This document shows, one piece after another, positions 1-5,202 of a DNA stretch of 5,332 nucleotides. Below the pieces are notes generated by a model, which made no database searches, was not told where the DNA came from, and worked only from the letters and a program-made list of their open reading frames with translations. This DNA is from an uncultured Oscillospiraceae bacterium (GTDB lineage: Bacteria > Bacillota > Clostridia > Oscillospirales > Acutalibacteraceae). The position numbers were made by a program, and so were the translations under genes. Location of the stretch: positions 1-5,332 of the forward strand of contig CAJJPG010000118.1 in assembly GCA_905193585.1 (NCBI GenBank). Reading direction: 5' to 3'. The number at the start of each line of letters is the position of its first letter. Position 1 is the first letter of the stretch.

Positions 1-1914
1 ATGCAGCTTAAAATTCAGAACGGGGTGGTTGAGCTTTCGGGTCAGCCGATACTTTCCTCCGTTAATATAGAGATAAACGATGCAAGCCGCATAGCCGTAG
101 TCGGGCGGAACGGCTGCGGGAAAACAACCCTTTTAAGGCTGATTTCGGGCGAATACTCCCTTACTAAACGGGACAGCGACGAGGATAGCTTTTTTGCGGT
201 ATCGGGCAAGCCGCGCATAGGCGTTTTGGATCAGATGGTTTTTGACGATGAGGAAAGAACGCTGAAAGACGAGATACGCTCCGCCTATACCGACATTTTG
301 GAAATGAAGAAAAGACTTGCCGCGGCGCAGAAAAAAATGGAAAATGAGCAGACCGATGAAAACATACGGGAATATACAACCCTGCTTGACAGCTTTACTT
401 TGTGCGGCGGCTTTTATTTTGAAAAGGAATACGAGGTGGCGCTAAAGCAATTCGGCTTTACCGAGGAGCAGAAAAACCGCCCGCTTTCAGAATTTTCGGG
501 CGGGCAGCGCACCCGCATAGCCTTTTTAAAGCTTTTGCTTTCAAAGCCTGATATTCTGCTGCTTGACGAGCCGACGAACCATCTTGATATTTCGGCGGTG
601 GAGTGGCTTGAAGAATACCTTTCGGGCTATAAAAAGGCTTTTGTGGTGGTATCGCACGACCGAATGTTTTTAGATAACACGGTTAATACTGTTTATGAAA
701 TTGAGCACGGCAAGACCTACCGTTATGCGGGCAATTACACACAGTTTACCGTGGCTAAAAAGGAGCTGCGCGAGCGGCAGGCGCGGGAATACGAGGCGCA
801 GAAAAAGGAAATAAAGCGGCTTACGGAGCTTGTGGAAAAATTCCGCTACAAGCCCACAAAGGCGGCAATGGCGCAATCAAAGCTAAAGCAGATTGAGCGG
901 ATGAAGCCTATCGACGCGCCCGAGGCTTATGACCTGCGCACATTCCGCGCCGATTTTGAGCCGTCAGACCCCGGCGTGAAAGACGTGCTTTCGGTAGAAA
1001 AACTTAAAATAGGCTACACCGAGGTTTTATCGGAAGTGAGCCTTGAGGCAAAGCGCGGCGACCGGATAGGAATTATAGGCGGCAACGGGCTTGGAAAATC
1101 CACCTTTATTAAAACCCTTGTGGGTAAGACCCCCGCGCTCGGCGGCGTTTATAAATTCGGGCCGAGGGTGAATATAGGCTATTTCGACCAGCAAACCGCG
1201 CTTTATTCGAGCAGCAAAACCGTTTTGGATGATTTTATGGGCGCTTTCCCGGGAATTACCGATTTTGAGGCGCGCAGCGCGCTGGGTGCATTTCTTTTCA
1301 GCGGCGAGACGGTGTTTAAAACCGTTGATATGCTCTCGGGCGGCGAGCGGGTGCGGCTTGCGCTTTGCAAAATGTTCAAGCGCAGACCGAATTTCTTAAT
1401 ACTCGACGAGCCCACAAACCATATGGATATAGTGGGCAAGGAAACGCTTGAGGATATGCTGCTGAATTTTTCGGGAACGGTGCTTTTTGTCTCGCACGAC
1501 CGCTATTTTATAAAGAAAATTGCAAATAGCCTTATATCCTTTGAACCTGACGGCGTTAAATACTACCCCTACGGCTACGAGCAATATTTAAACAGCAAAA
1601 AAGCGCCGACAGCAGTACCCGAAAAACAGGTTGAAGTAAAGGAAAAGCCTAAAAAAAGCTTTACAACGCCACTTAAAGAACGCTCGCGGCTTGAGCGCGC
1701 AATAGCGAAAGCTGAGGAAAGGGTGGCGCTGCTTGAAGAAAAAACCGACGGCTTGCGGTGCGAGCTTGGTATGGAGGAAAACGCATCGGATTATTTAAAA
1801 CTTTCCGAAATTAAAGAAGAGCTTGACGAGGCGGAAACCGAGCTTGATACCGCTATGAACGAATGGGAAAAATTAAACGCCGAATATGAGGCGCTGATAA
1901 CTTCCGATAATTAA
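1..1914 (+). CDS. ABC-F family ATPase (YdiF/Uup-like), soluble ribosome-associated type
   Basis: Two ABC domains on one chain with no membrane segments, the hallmark of ABC-F proteins, which bind the ribosome (usually the E site) instead of transporting substrates. Domain 1 has Walker A GRNGCGKT (residues 35-42), signature FSGGQ (165-169), Walker B with the ABC-F DEPTNHLD motif (189-196) and SHDR H-loop (218-221). A charged helical linker (about 240-330) precedes domain 2, with GGNGLGKS (360-367), LSGGE (445-449), DEPTNHMD (469-476) and SHDR (498-501). Both catalytic glutamates (E190, E470) are present. Residues about 560-637 form a Glu/Lys-rich coiled coil, as in Uup/YdiF. The 637-residue length is normal. 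The window begins exactly at the ATG, so no ribosome binding site can be seen and an upstream start is not excluded. It lies 27 nt before ppa, probably in the same operon. Some ABC-F members give antibiotic resistance; the C-terminal coiled coil favours the housekeeping type, but this is inference. Confidence 0.93.
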   Translation: MQLKIQNGVVELSGQPILSSVNIEINDASRIAVVGRNGCGKTTLLRLISGEYSLTKRDSDEDSFFAVSGKPRIGVLDQMVFDDEERTLKDEIRSAYTDILEMKKRLAAAQKKMENEQTDENIREYTTLLDSFTLCGGFYFEKEYEVALKQFGFTEEQKNRPLSEFSGGQRTRIAFLKLLLSKPDILLLDEPTNHLDISAVEWLEEYLSGYKKAFVVVSHDRMFLDNTVNTVYEIEHGKTYRYAGNYTQFTVAKKELRERQAREYEAQKKEIKRLTELVEKFRYKPTKAAMAQSKLKQIERMKPIDAPEAYDLRTFRADFEPSDPGVKDVLSVEKLKIGYTEVLSEVSLEAKRGDRIGIIGGNGLGKSTFIKTLVGKTPALGGVYKFGPRVNIGYFDQQTALYSSSKTVLDDFMGAFPGITDFEARSALGAFLFSGETVFKTVDMLSGGERVRLALCKMFKRRPNFLILDEPTNHMDIVGKETLEDMLLNFSGTVLFVSHDRYFIKKIANSLISFEPDGVKYYPYGYEQYLNSKKAPTAVPEKQVEVKEKPKKSFTTPLKERSRLERAIAKAEERVALLEEKTDGLRCELGMEENASDYLKLSEIKEELDEAETELDTAMNEWEKLNAEYEALITSDN

Positions 1915-1941
1915 AAAATTTACTGAAACGAGGAAAAAAGT

Positions 1942-2478
1942 ATGAATATATGGCATGATGTATCCGAAAGCCGCATAAAACCCGAGGACTTTCTGGCGGT
2001 AATAGAAATTACAAGGGGCGATAAGAAGAAATACGAGCTTGATAAGGAAACGGGCTGCATAATTCTTGACAGAATTTTGTATACTTCAATGCAGTACCCC
2101 GCAAACTACGGCTTTATTCCGCGCACCTTGGCGGACGACGGCGACCCGCTGGACGTTTTGGTGCTTTGCAACGAGCCTATCGACCCGTTGGTGCTGGTTG
2201 AGTGCTACCCGATAGGGGTGCTTACAATGCTGGACGGCGGCAAAAACGACGAAAAAATTATAGCAATTCCTTTTAAGGACCCGACCTATAACGACTACCG
2301 CAGCGTGCATGACCTGCCGAGCCATTTATTTGACGAAATGCGCCACTTCTTCTCGGTTTACAAGCAGTTAGAGGGCAAGCAGACCGCCGTGGACGAAATA
2401 GGCGACAGGGAAAGGGCTGTTGAAATAATTACACGCTGCATAAATTGCTATAACGAAAAATACGGTGACAAAAAATGA
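1942..2478 (+). CDS. ppa: Inorganic pyrophosphatase, family I (soluble)
   Basis: Hydrolyses PPi to two phosphates in the cytoplasm, pulling PPi-releasing reactions forward (nucleic acid synthesis, aminoacylation, sugar-nucleotide formation). The 178-residue length matches bacterial family I enzymes. The signature DGDPLD is at residues 66-71. By comparison with the E. coli enzyme, the active-site set looks complete: E22, K30, E32, R44, Y52, Y56, D66, D68, D71, D98, D103, K105 and the YK pair at 139-140. It is Mg-dependent in this family. Start: ATG at 1942 has a GAGGA site at 1930-1934 with 7-nt spacing. It lies 27 nt after the ABC-F gene, and its TGA stop overlaps the ATG of the glycosyltransferase by four bases, so the two downstream genes are probably translationally coupled. 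Many Clostridia instead use family II or membrane pyrophosphatases; this one is clearly family I. Confidence 0.96.
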   Translation: MNIWHDVSESRIKPEDFLAVIEITRGDKKKYELDKETGCIILDRILYTSMQYPANYGFIPRTLADDGDPLDVLVLCNEPIDPLVLVECYPIGVLTMLDGGKNDEKIIAIPFKDPTYNDYRSVHDLPSHLFDEMRHFFSVYKQLEGKQTAVDEIGDRERAVEIITRCINCYNEKYGDKK

Positions 2479-4013
2479 TTTTTAATTTAAGCTGTGCCGT
2501 AAACGCCGCACAGACTATCGGCAGCTGGTATCCGTCCCTTAAAGCGGTGTATGCCGCAATAGGCGCGGTGCTTTCGGCTATGGTGCTCTACAGAGTAGCC
2601 TATAAAATAATCGGGCTTTTTTTCACGCGGAAATTTGCGCCGGCGAAGAAGCAGCATAAATACGCCGTTGTAATAGCCGCGCGAAACGAGGAAAAGGTAA
2701 TAGGCAACCTGCTTGACAGTATAAAAAAGCAGGACTACCCGCACGAGCTTGTAACGGTTTTTGTGGTGGCGGATAACTGCACCGATAAAACCGCGGCTGT
2801 GGCGCGCGAGCACGGCGCAATTTGCTACGAGCGCTTTGACGACGAGCATAAAACTAAGGGCTTTGCGCTGCAGTTTTTGTTTGACAGAATAGGGGAGGAT
2901 TACGGCAGACAAAGCTTTGAGGGATATTTTGTTTTCGACGCGGATAATCTTTTAAAATCTGATTATATATCGCGTATGAACGACGCGTTTGACGCGGGCG
3001 AGAAAATAATTACCTCTTACCGCAACACAAAGAATTTTGACGAATGCTGGATAGCCTCTACATACGCGTTGCACTGGCTGCGCTCTATAAGGGCAAACCA
3101 CCGCGCGCGGTCTGTTTTAAGGCTTGCAACCAATATTCAGGGAACGGGCTTTCTTTTTTCAAATGAAATAGTGCGCGACGGCTGGAAGTATACTTCCCTT
3201 ACCGAAGACCGCGCCCTCACCGCCGACGCGGTGGCGCAGGGCTACGCCATAACCTATAACGACGCCGCTGAATTTTACGACGAGCAGCCCACAAGCCTTA
3301 AAATAGCGCTGCGGCAGCGGCTGCGTTGGTCAAAGGGGCATTTGCTTGCCTTTGCCGAAACAGGACCTTATCTGCTTTTAAACGTGTTTTGCGGTAAGCA
3401 TTTTTTAAAAACGCGCTGGCAGGATGATAAAAAAGAAAAGAAGAAAAAAGGCTTTAAGGATATTTGCAAGGGCTTTTTGGAATCGGTAAGGCACCGCTTT
3501 GCCTCTTACGATACGCTTATGCAGCTAACGCCCTTTTCGGTTATAAACATTGTGCGCTGGCTTTTGGTCTCGGTAATAGCCTACGGCTTTTACTGCTATG
3601 CTTACGGCATAGGCGGCGCGGCGGTATTTACCCGCGGCACCTACCTCGGGCGGTTTTTGCGCTTTTTATTCCCTATTGAAATAACCGTTTCTTCGGGTCT
3701 TCAGGCAATGGCGGTAGGCATGCTGCTGGCGGTGTGGCTGAGAATTTTATACAGGCTCGGCAAATACCTTGAAAACACGGCTGCTGCAATTTACATTTTT
3801 ATTGTGGAGCATAAGCGCATTAAAAAAATACCCTTTTCAAAAATGCTGCTTTATATTTTCACATGGCCCACGTTTGATATAATAGGGCGGTACACCCAGT
3901 ATGTGGCGCTGTTTAAAAAGGTTACCTGGAAGCCCATACCGCACGAAAGCAAGGTTACAATAGACGATATTCACGAGTCGGGCGAAACAAAACAACACGC
4001 AAATGTAAGCTGA
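2475..4013 (+). CDS. Membrane-anchored family 2 glycosyltransferase (cellulose/hyaluronan synthase-like fold)
   Basis: A 512-residue GT-A transferase of family GT2. A hydrophobic segment at about 24-50 anchors the N-terminus. The cytosolic catalytic domain begins KYAVVIAARNEE (62-73) and continues with VVADNCTD (97-104), DAD (155-157, nucleotide-sugar and metal binding), GTGFLF (223-228), TED (243-245, catalytic-base position) and QRLRW (281-285, the Q..RW motif of processive synthases). A Lys-rich stretch follows near residues 315-330. Several further membrane segments lie between about 355 and 490, and a short polar tail ends the protein. Donor and acceptor sugars cannot be read from sequence; an exopolysaccharide or glycolipid role is plausible. 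The ATG overlaps the ppa stop (ATGA) and there is only a weak GGTGA upstream, so translation probably depends on ribosomes finishing ppa. A stretch of about 45 nt and then a hairpin terminator follow. Confidence 0.88.
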   Translation: MIFNLSCAVNAAQTIGSWYPSLKAVYAAIGAVLSAMVLYRVAYKIIGLFFTRKFAPAKKQHKYAVVIAARNEEKVIGNLLDSIKKQDYPHELVTVFVVADNCTDKTAAVAREHGAICYERFDDEHKTKGFALQFLFDRIGEDYGRQSFEGYFVFDADNLLKSDYISRMNDAFDAGEKIITSYRNTKNFDECWIASTYALHWLRSIRANHRARSVLRLATNIQGTGFLFSNEIVRDGWKYTSLTEDRALTADAVAQGYAITYNDAAEFYDEQPTSLKIALRQRLRWSKGHLLAFAETGPYLLLNVFCGKHFLKTRWQDDKKEKKKKGFKDICKGFLESVRHRFASYDTLMQLTPFSVINIVRWLLVSVIAYGFYCYAYGIGGAAVFTRGTYLGRFLRFLFPIEITVSSGLQAMAVGMLLAVWLRILYRLGKYLENTAAAIYIFIVEHKRIKKIPFSKMLLYIFTWPTFDIIGRYTQYVALFKKVTWKPIPHESKVTIDDIHESGETKQHANVS

Positions 4014-4060
4014 CGGGAAAGTTACTTAAACAAACTGCCGCCGAAAATATATTGATAAAT

Positions 4061-4112
4061 AATATGCACCCCCAAGAGTCAAACACTTTTAGGGGTGCAT
4101 ATTGTATTTTTT
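4061..4112 (+). terminator. Rho-independent terminator after the glycosyltransferase, possibly bidirectional
   Basis: A perfect 12-bp stem pairs AATATGCACCCC (4061-4072) with GGGGTGCATATT (4092-4103). After a C/A mismatch, six more pairs including one G-U (4074-4079 with 4085-4090) close a CAAAC loop. A T6 run follows at 4107-4112. It should end transcripts from the upstream operon. On the minus strand the hairpin sits just beyond the XRE stop at 4117, with a weaker T-rich stretch after it, so it may serve both convergent genes. Confidence 0.88.
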
Positions 4113-4116
4113 ATAT

Positions 4117-4323
4117 TTAATAATTGGTTTTGGGATTATCTGTTCTTTCAAGCAAATAATCAATCGACACATTAAAATAATCGGCGAACGCTATCAATGT
4201 TTTATAATCCGCTTCACGCTGACCTTTTTCATAACGGCTTATACTGTTTTGGTTAAGACCCAGATCCATAGCCAGTTTTAATTGTGATATTTTTCTATTT
4301 TTCCTCAATTCGCCAAGTCGCAT
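4117..4323 (-). CDS. XRE/Cro-CI-type helix-turn-helix repressor, 68 residues
   Basis: A small DNA-binding protein that is essentially one HTH_3 (XRE) domain. Numbered from the ATG at 4323, helix 1 is around residues 2-10, helix 2 is SQLKLAMDLGL (13-23), and the recognition helix region is NQNSISRYEKGQ (24-35). Helices 4-5 include TLIAFADYFNVSIDYLLERTDNP (42-64), a typical ending of short clostridial XRE regulators. There is no peptidase, sensor or oligomerisation domain. Start choice: an ATG at 4341 would give six more residues, but the AAGGAG site (complement of 4331-4336) lies seven bases before the ATG at 4323 and inside the longer version, so 4323 is preferred. The gene is divergent from the small gene at 4400. 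The shared gap contains two operator-like palindromes, which suggests autoregulation and repression of the neighbour. No peptide or ligand input is evident. Confidence 0.9.
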   Translation of the reverse strand: MRLGELRKNRKISQLKLAMDLGLNQNSISRYEKGQREADYKTLIAFADYFNVSIDYLLERTDNPKTNY

Positions 4324-4330
4324 AAAATCA

Positions 4331-4336
4331 CTCCTT
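4331..4336 (-). promoter_or_regulatory. Ribosome binding site that sets the XRE start
   Basis: On the minus strand this reads AAGGAG, seven bases before the ATG whose first base is 4323. It falls inside the reading frame of the alternative upstream ATG (4341), which itself has no good site. The element shares bases 4335-4336 with the -35 box of the opposing plus-strand promoter. Confidence 0.85.
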
Positions 4337-4342
4337 GACATT

Positions 4343-4351
4343 ATTATCCCA
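4343..4351 (-). promoter_or_regulatory. Candidate extended -10 promoter for the XRE gene
   Basis: The minus strand reads TGGGATAAT, which fits an extended -10 (TGn then GATAAT, one mismatch to TATAAT). I see no acceptable -35 box 16-18 bp upstream. The start would fall near 4336, leaving a very short leader in front of the ATG at 4323. The element overlaps the left half of operator 1, so binding there could also turn down the repressor gene. This is a weaker call than the plus-strand promoter. Confidence 0.4.
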
Positions 4352-4361
4352 AAATGGTATA
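4345..4361. promoter_or_regulatory. Operator 1, probable XRE binding site
   Basis: TATCCCAAAATGGTATA is an imperfect palindrome: TATCCCA and TGGTATA (inverted: TATACCA) differ at one position around an AAA centre at 4353. It lies between the -35 and -10 boxes and covers the first four bases of the -10, a position where a bound protein would exclude RNA polymerase. It is 15/17 identical to operator 2. The assignment to the adjacent XRE protein is inferred from proximity. Confidence 0.8.
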
Positions 4362-4368
4362 ATAAAAA

Positions 4369-4385
4369 TATCCCAATTTGGTATA
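4369..4385. promoter_or_regulatory. Operator 2, probable XRE binding site
   Basis: TATCCCAATTTGGTATA repeats operator 1 with changes at only two central positions and has the same half-sites. Its centre (4377) is 24 bp from that of operator 1, a little over two helical turns. It covers the expected transcription start of the small-gene operon and ends just before the AGGAGG site. Confidence 0.8.
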
Positions 4386-4399
4386 TAGGAGGAATTTTT

Positions 4400-4675
4400 A
4401 TGAATGAGATGGATTTTCAAGTAGCTTTGAAATCTTATACTGTAAAACTCAACGAACTCGCAGAAAAAATAAAGAACTGCAAAAGCTGGTTTTGGGACGA
4501 TGAAGCTCGGGAATTAGCCGACGAACAACGAAAAGTGATAGCAGATTTTAAAAACTTTGTAAAGGAAAACTGCGACCATTTCCCCGATGATTATTACGAG
4601 GCGCTTGTCAACAGGCTTAATAATGTCCACGCTATCGGCGACGACTTTGATAATGATGAAGACGAAGAATTTTAA
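4400..4675 (+). CDS. Acidic 91-residue protein of unknown function, controlled by the divergent XRE
   Basis: I do not recognise a family. The protein is predicted mostly helical and cytosolic, with no signal peptide or membrane segment. An amphipathic N-terminal region (about 3-30) is followed by KSWFWDDEARELADEQ (28-43), a further helical stretch (44-75) and a very acidic tail (81-91, eight of eleven residues Asp/Glu). Acidic residues (24) far outnumber Lys/Arg (11). The start is well supported: ATG at 4400 has AGGAGG (4387-4392) at 7-nt spacing; a second Met at codon 4 has no separate site. It is the first gene after a consensus promoter carrying two operators, and a 49-codon gene follows after 17 nt. 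Codon use looks more AT-rich than in the operon at 1-4013, hinting at acquired DNA. An accessory, phage- or conjugative-element-type gene is possible; a toxin, antitoxin or anti-repressor role has no direct support. Confidence 0.85.
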   Translation: MNEMDFQVALKSYTVKLNELAEKIKNCKSWFWDDEARELADEQRKVIADFKNFVKENCDHFPDDYYEALVNRLNNVHAIGDDFDNDEDEEF

Positions 4676-4692
4676 ATAAGGGGGTGTAAAGA

Positions 4693-4842
4693 ATGAACGG
4701 TCAATATCATATTACATTTACTGTTGACGGAAAGCGTACCGAACAAACCATAACCGCTTTTTCCATAGCAGACGCAAAAAAATTAATTGAAGCGCAATAC
4801 AGCGGTCACAAGGTAACGTTTTTCGGAGTGAAACAATTATAA
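4693..4842 (+). CDS. 49-residue small protein, unknown function
   Basis: This short gene starts at ATG 4693 after an AAGGGGGTG site (4678-4686) with 6-nt spacing and ends at TAA 4840-4842. The protein reads as beta strand (about 4-11, YHITFTVD), turn, strand (16-22), helix (25-36, IADAKKLIEAQY) and final strand (41-46, VTFFGV), a compact beta-beta-alpha-beta pattern. From memory, similar small proteins with a strand-turn-strand, an alanine-rich helix and a closing strand occur in clostridial mobile elements, but I cannot confirm homology. It follows the acidic protein gene by 17 nt, so the two are probably co-transcribed, and a strong terminator begins three bases after the stop. The good ribosome binding site, tight spacing and coherent fold pattern make it a likely real gene. 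Confidence 0.75.
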   Translation: MNGQYHITFTVDGKRTEQTITAFSIADAKKLIEAQYSGHKVTFFGVKQL

Positions 4843-4844
4843 AC

Positions 4845-4884
4845 AAAAAAGCATCGATTGGGTTTAACCTATCGATGCTTTTTT
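4845..4884 (+). terminator. Rho-independent terminator closing the small-gene operon, bidirectional
   Basis: GCATCGAT (4851-4858) pairs perfectly with ATCGATGC (4871-4878), and A6 (4845-4850) faces T6 (4879-4884), so the stem can extend to 14 bp. The loop region contains a further GGTT/AACC pairing (4861-4869). The T-run on both strands means it can stop transcription in either direction. It begins two bases after the stop codon of the 49-residue gene. Confidence 0.93.
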
Positions 4885-4931
4885 GCGGCAGACAATAAGT
4901 TTTAATTTAATATCCGTTTAAAATTGTGATA

Positions 4932-5083
4932 TTACAGTGACTTTTCAATTTCGGCTATGCTGTTTTCAAGCATAGCTATTTTTCAAGCACCTTTTTAAGG
5001 CTCTCGCGCTGCTGCTTAACAACCGCCGCGGGCGCTTTTGCAACAAAGCCTTGATTATTGAGCTTTTTCTCTCTGTTTTGTAT
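4932..5083 (-). pseudogene. valS: Valyl-tRNA synthetase C-terminal fragment, truncated and frameshifted
   Basis: On the minus strand, from 5083, the translation is IQNREKKLNNQGFVAKAP followed by AAVVKQQRESLKKVLEK and a TAG stop (4976-4978). The KLxNxGFVAKAP..VV...R..L pattern is the diagnostic C-terminal coiled-coil end of bacterial ValRS (E. coli has KLANEGFVARAPEAVI). One frame over, the sequence continues IAMLENSIAEIEKSL to TAA (4932-4934), which supplies the usual ending. A single missing base in the A5/T5 run at 4979-4983 therefore explains the early stop. The catalytic core, tRNA-binding domain and start are absent. Upstream, the homology ends at the hairpin repeat, and the next minus-strand gene is not ValRS. 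A full valS is presumably elsewhere. This is a remnant, either from duplication and decay or from rearrangement at the repeat. It is too short to be functional as a synthetase. Confidence 0.85.
4954..4983 (+). terminator. Terminator-like hairpin inside the valS remnant
   Basis: GCTATGCT (4954-4961) pairs with AGCATAGC (4969-4976) around a 7-nt loop, followed by TATTTTT (4977-4983). On the plus strand this has the form of a weak rho-independent terminator. On the minus strand the same hairpin lies directly after the A5 run and TAG where the valS frame breaks. It may simply result from coding sequence, so a terminator role is uncertain. Confidence 0.4.
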
Positions 5084-5163
5084 CCCTCCGTCTTTGCCTA
5101 CGGCAAATCCACCTCCCTTTAGGCAAGGGAGGCGATTTTTCAATATATATATATGAAATATCG
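5084..5163. repeat. Composite palindromic intergenic repeat (small non-coding element)
   Basis: Three hairpins sit in tandem. TTTGCC/GGCAAA (5093-5098 with 5102-5107) has a 3-nt loop. CCTCCCTT/AAGGGAGG (5112-5119 with 5125-5132) has a 5-nt loop. CGATTTTTCA/TGAAATATCG (5133-5142 with 5154-5163) has one mismatch around an (AT)6 tract. The pattern CCCTCCGTC, small variable hairpin, CCACCTCCCTTT, AAGGGAGG resembles an intergenic repeat family that I recall from Ruminococcaceae-type genomes; copy number cannot be checked here. It ends exactly where valS similarity begins, so it marks the break point. I see no transposase or clear target duplication. Confidence 0.6.
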
Positions 5164-5202
5164 CTGAACTTCGTTTGAATTTTGGGGCTGCCCGGCAGAC
5201 TG

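Larger units (their letters stand above)
4335..4363 (+). promoter_or_regulatory. Consensus sigma-A promoter for the small-gene operon
   Basis: The -35 box TTGACA (4335-4340) and -10 box TATAAT (4358-4363) match consensus at all twelve positions and are separated by exactly 17 bp. The start site is expected near 4370, giving a leader of about 30 nt that carries an AGGAGG site (4387-4392). A promoter this strong normally needs a repressor. The two operators over its spacer/-10 and start site fit that. Confidence 0.9.

Noticed and set aside
1..1914. ABC transporter subunit
   Set aside because: There is no membrane domain in the protein or next to it. The duplicated ABC domains with DEPTNHLD/DEPTNHMD motifs identify an ABC-F protein.
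2487..2912. Minus-strand open frame of 141 codons inside the glycosyltransferase gene
   Set aside because: It is fully antisense to a gene with clear GT2 motifs, its product looks like low-order Arg/Val/Tyr-rich antisense translation, and there is no convincing ribosome binding site.
3464..3679. Plus-strand 71-codon frame within the glycosyltransferase gene
   Set aside because: It is an alternative frame of the membrane-segment region, Leu/Arg-rich by composition, with no independent evidence of translation.
4324..4341. Longer XRE protein starting at the ATG at 4341
   Set aside because: The AAGGAG site lies inside this extension and is ideally placed for the ATG at 4323. The extra six residues are not part of the HTH fold, and the upstream ATG has no site of its own.
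4345..4385. Insertion-sequence terminal repeats or att core
   Set aside because: The two 17-mers are direct copies of a palindrome centred on a promoter and separated by only a few bases, which fits operators and not element ends.
4117..4842. Classical toxin-antitoxin pair
   Set aside because: The XRE gene is divergent from the small genes, not co-transcribed, and neither small protein shows a recognisable toxin fold (no RelE, HicA, Fic or PIN motifs).
5081..5133. CRISPR repeat or riboswitch
   Set aside because: There is no regular repeat-spacer spacing, no downstream gene in a sensible orientation, and the hairpins fit an intergenic palindromic repeat better.
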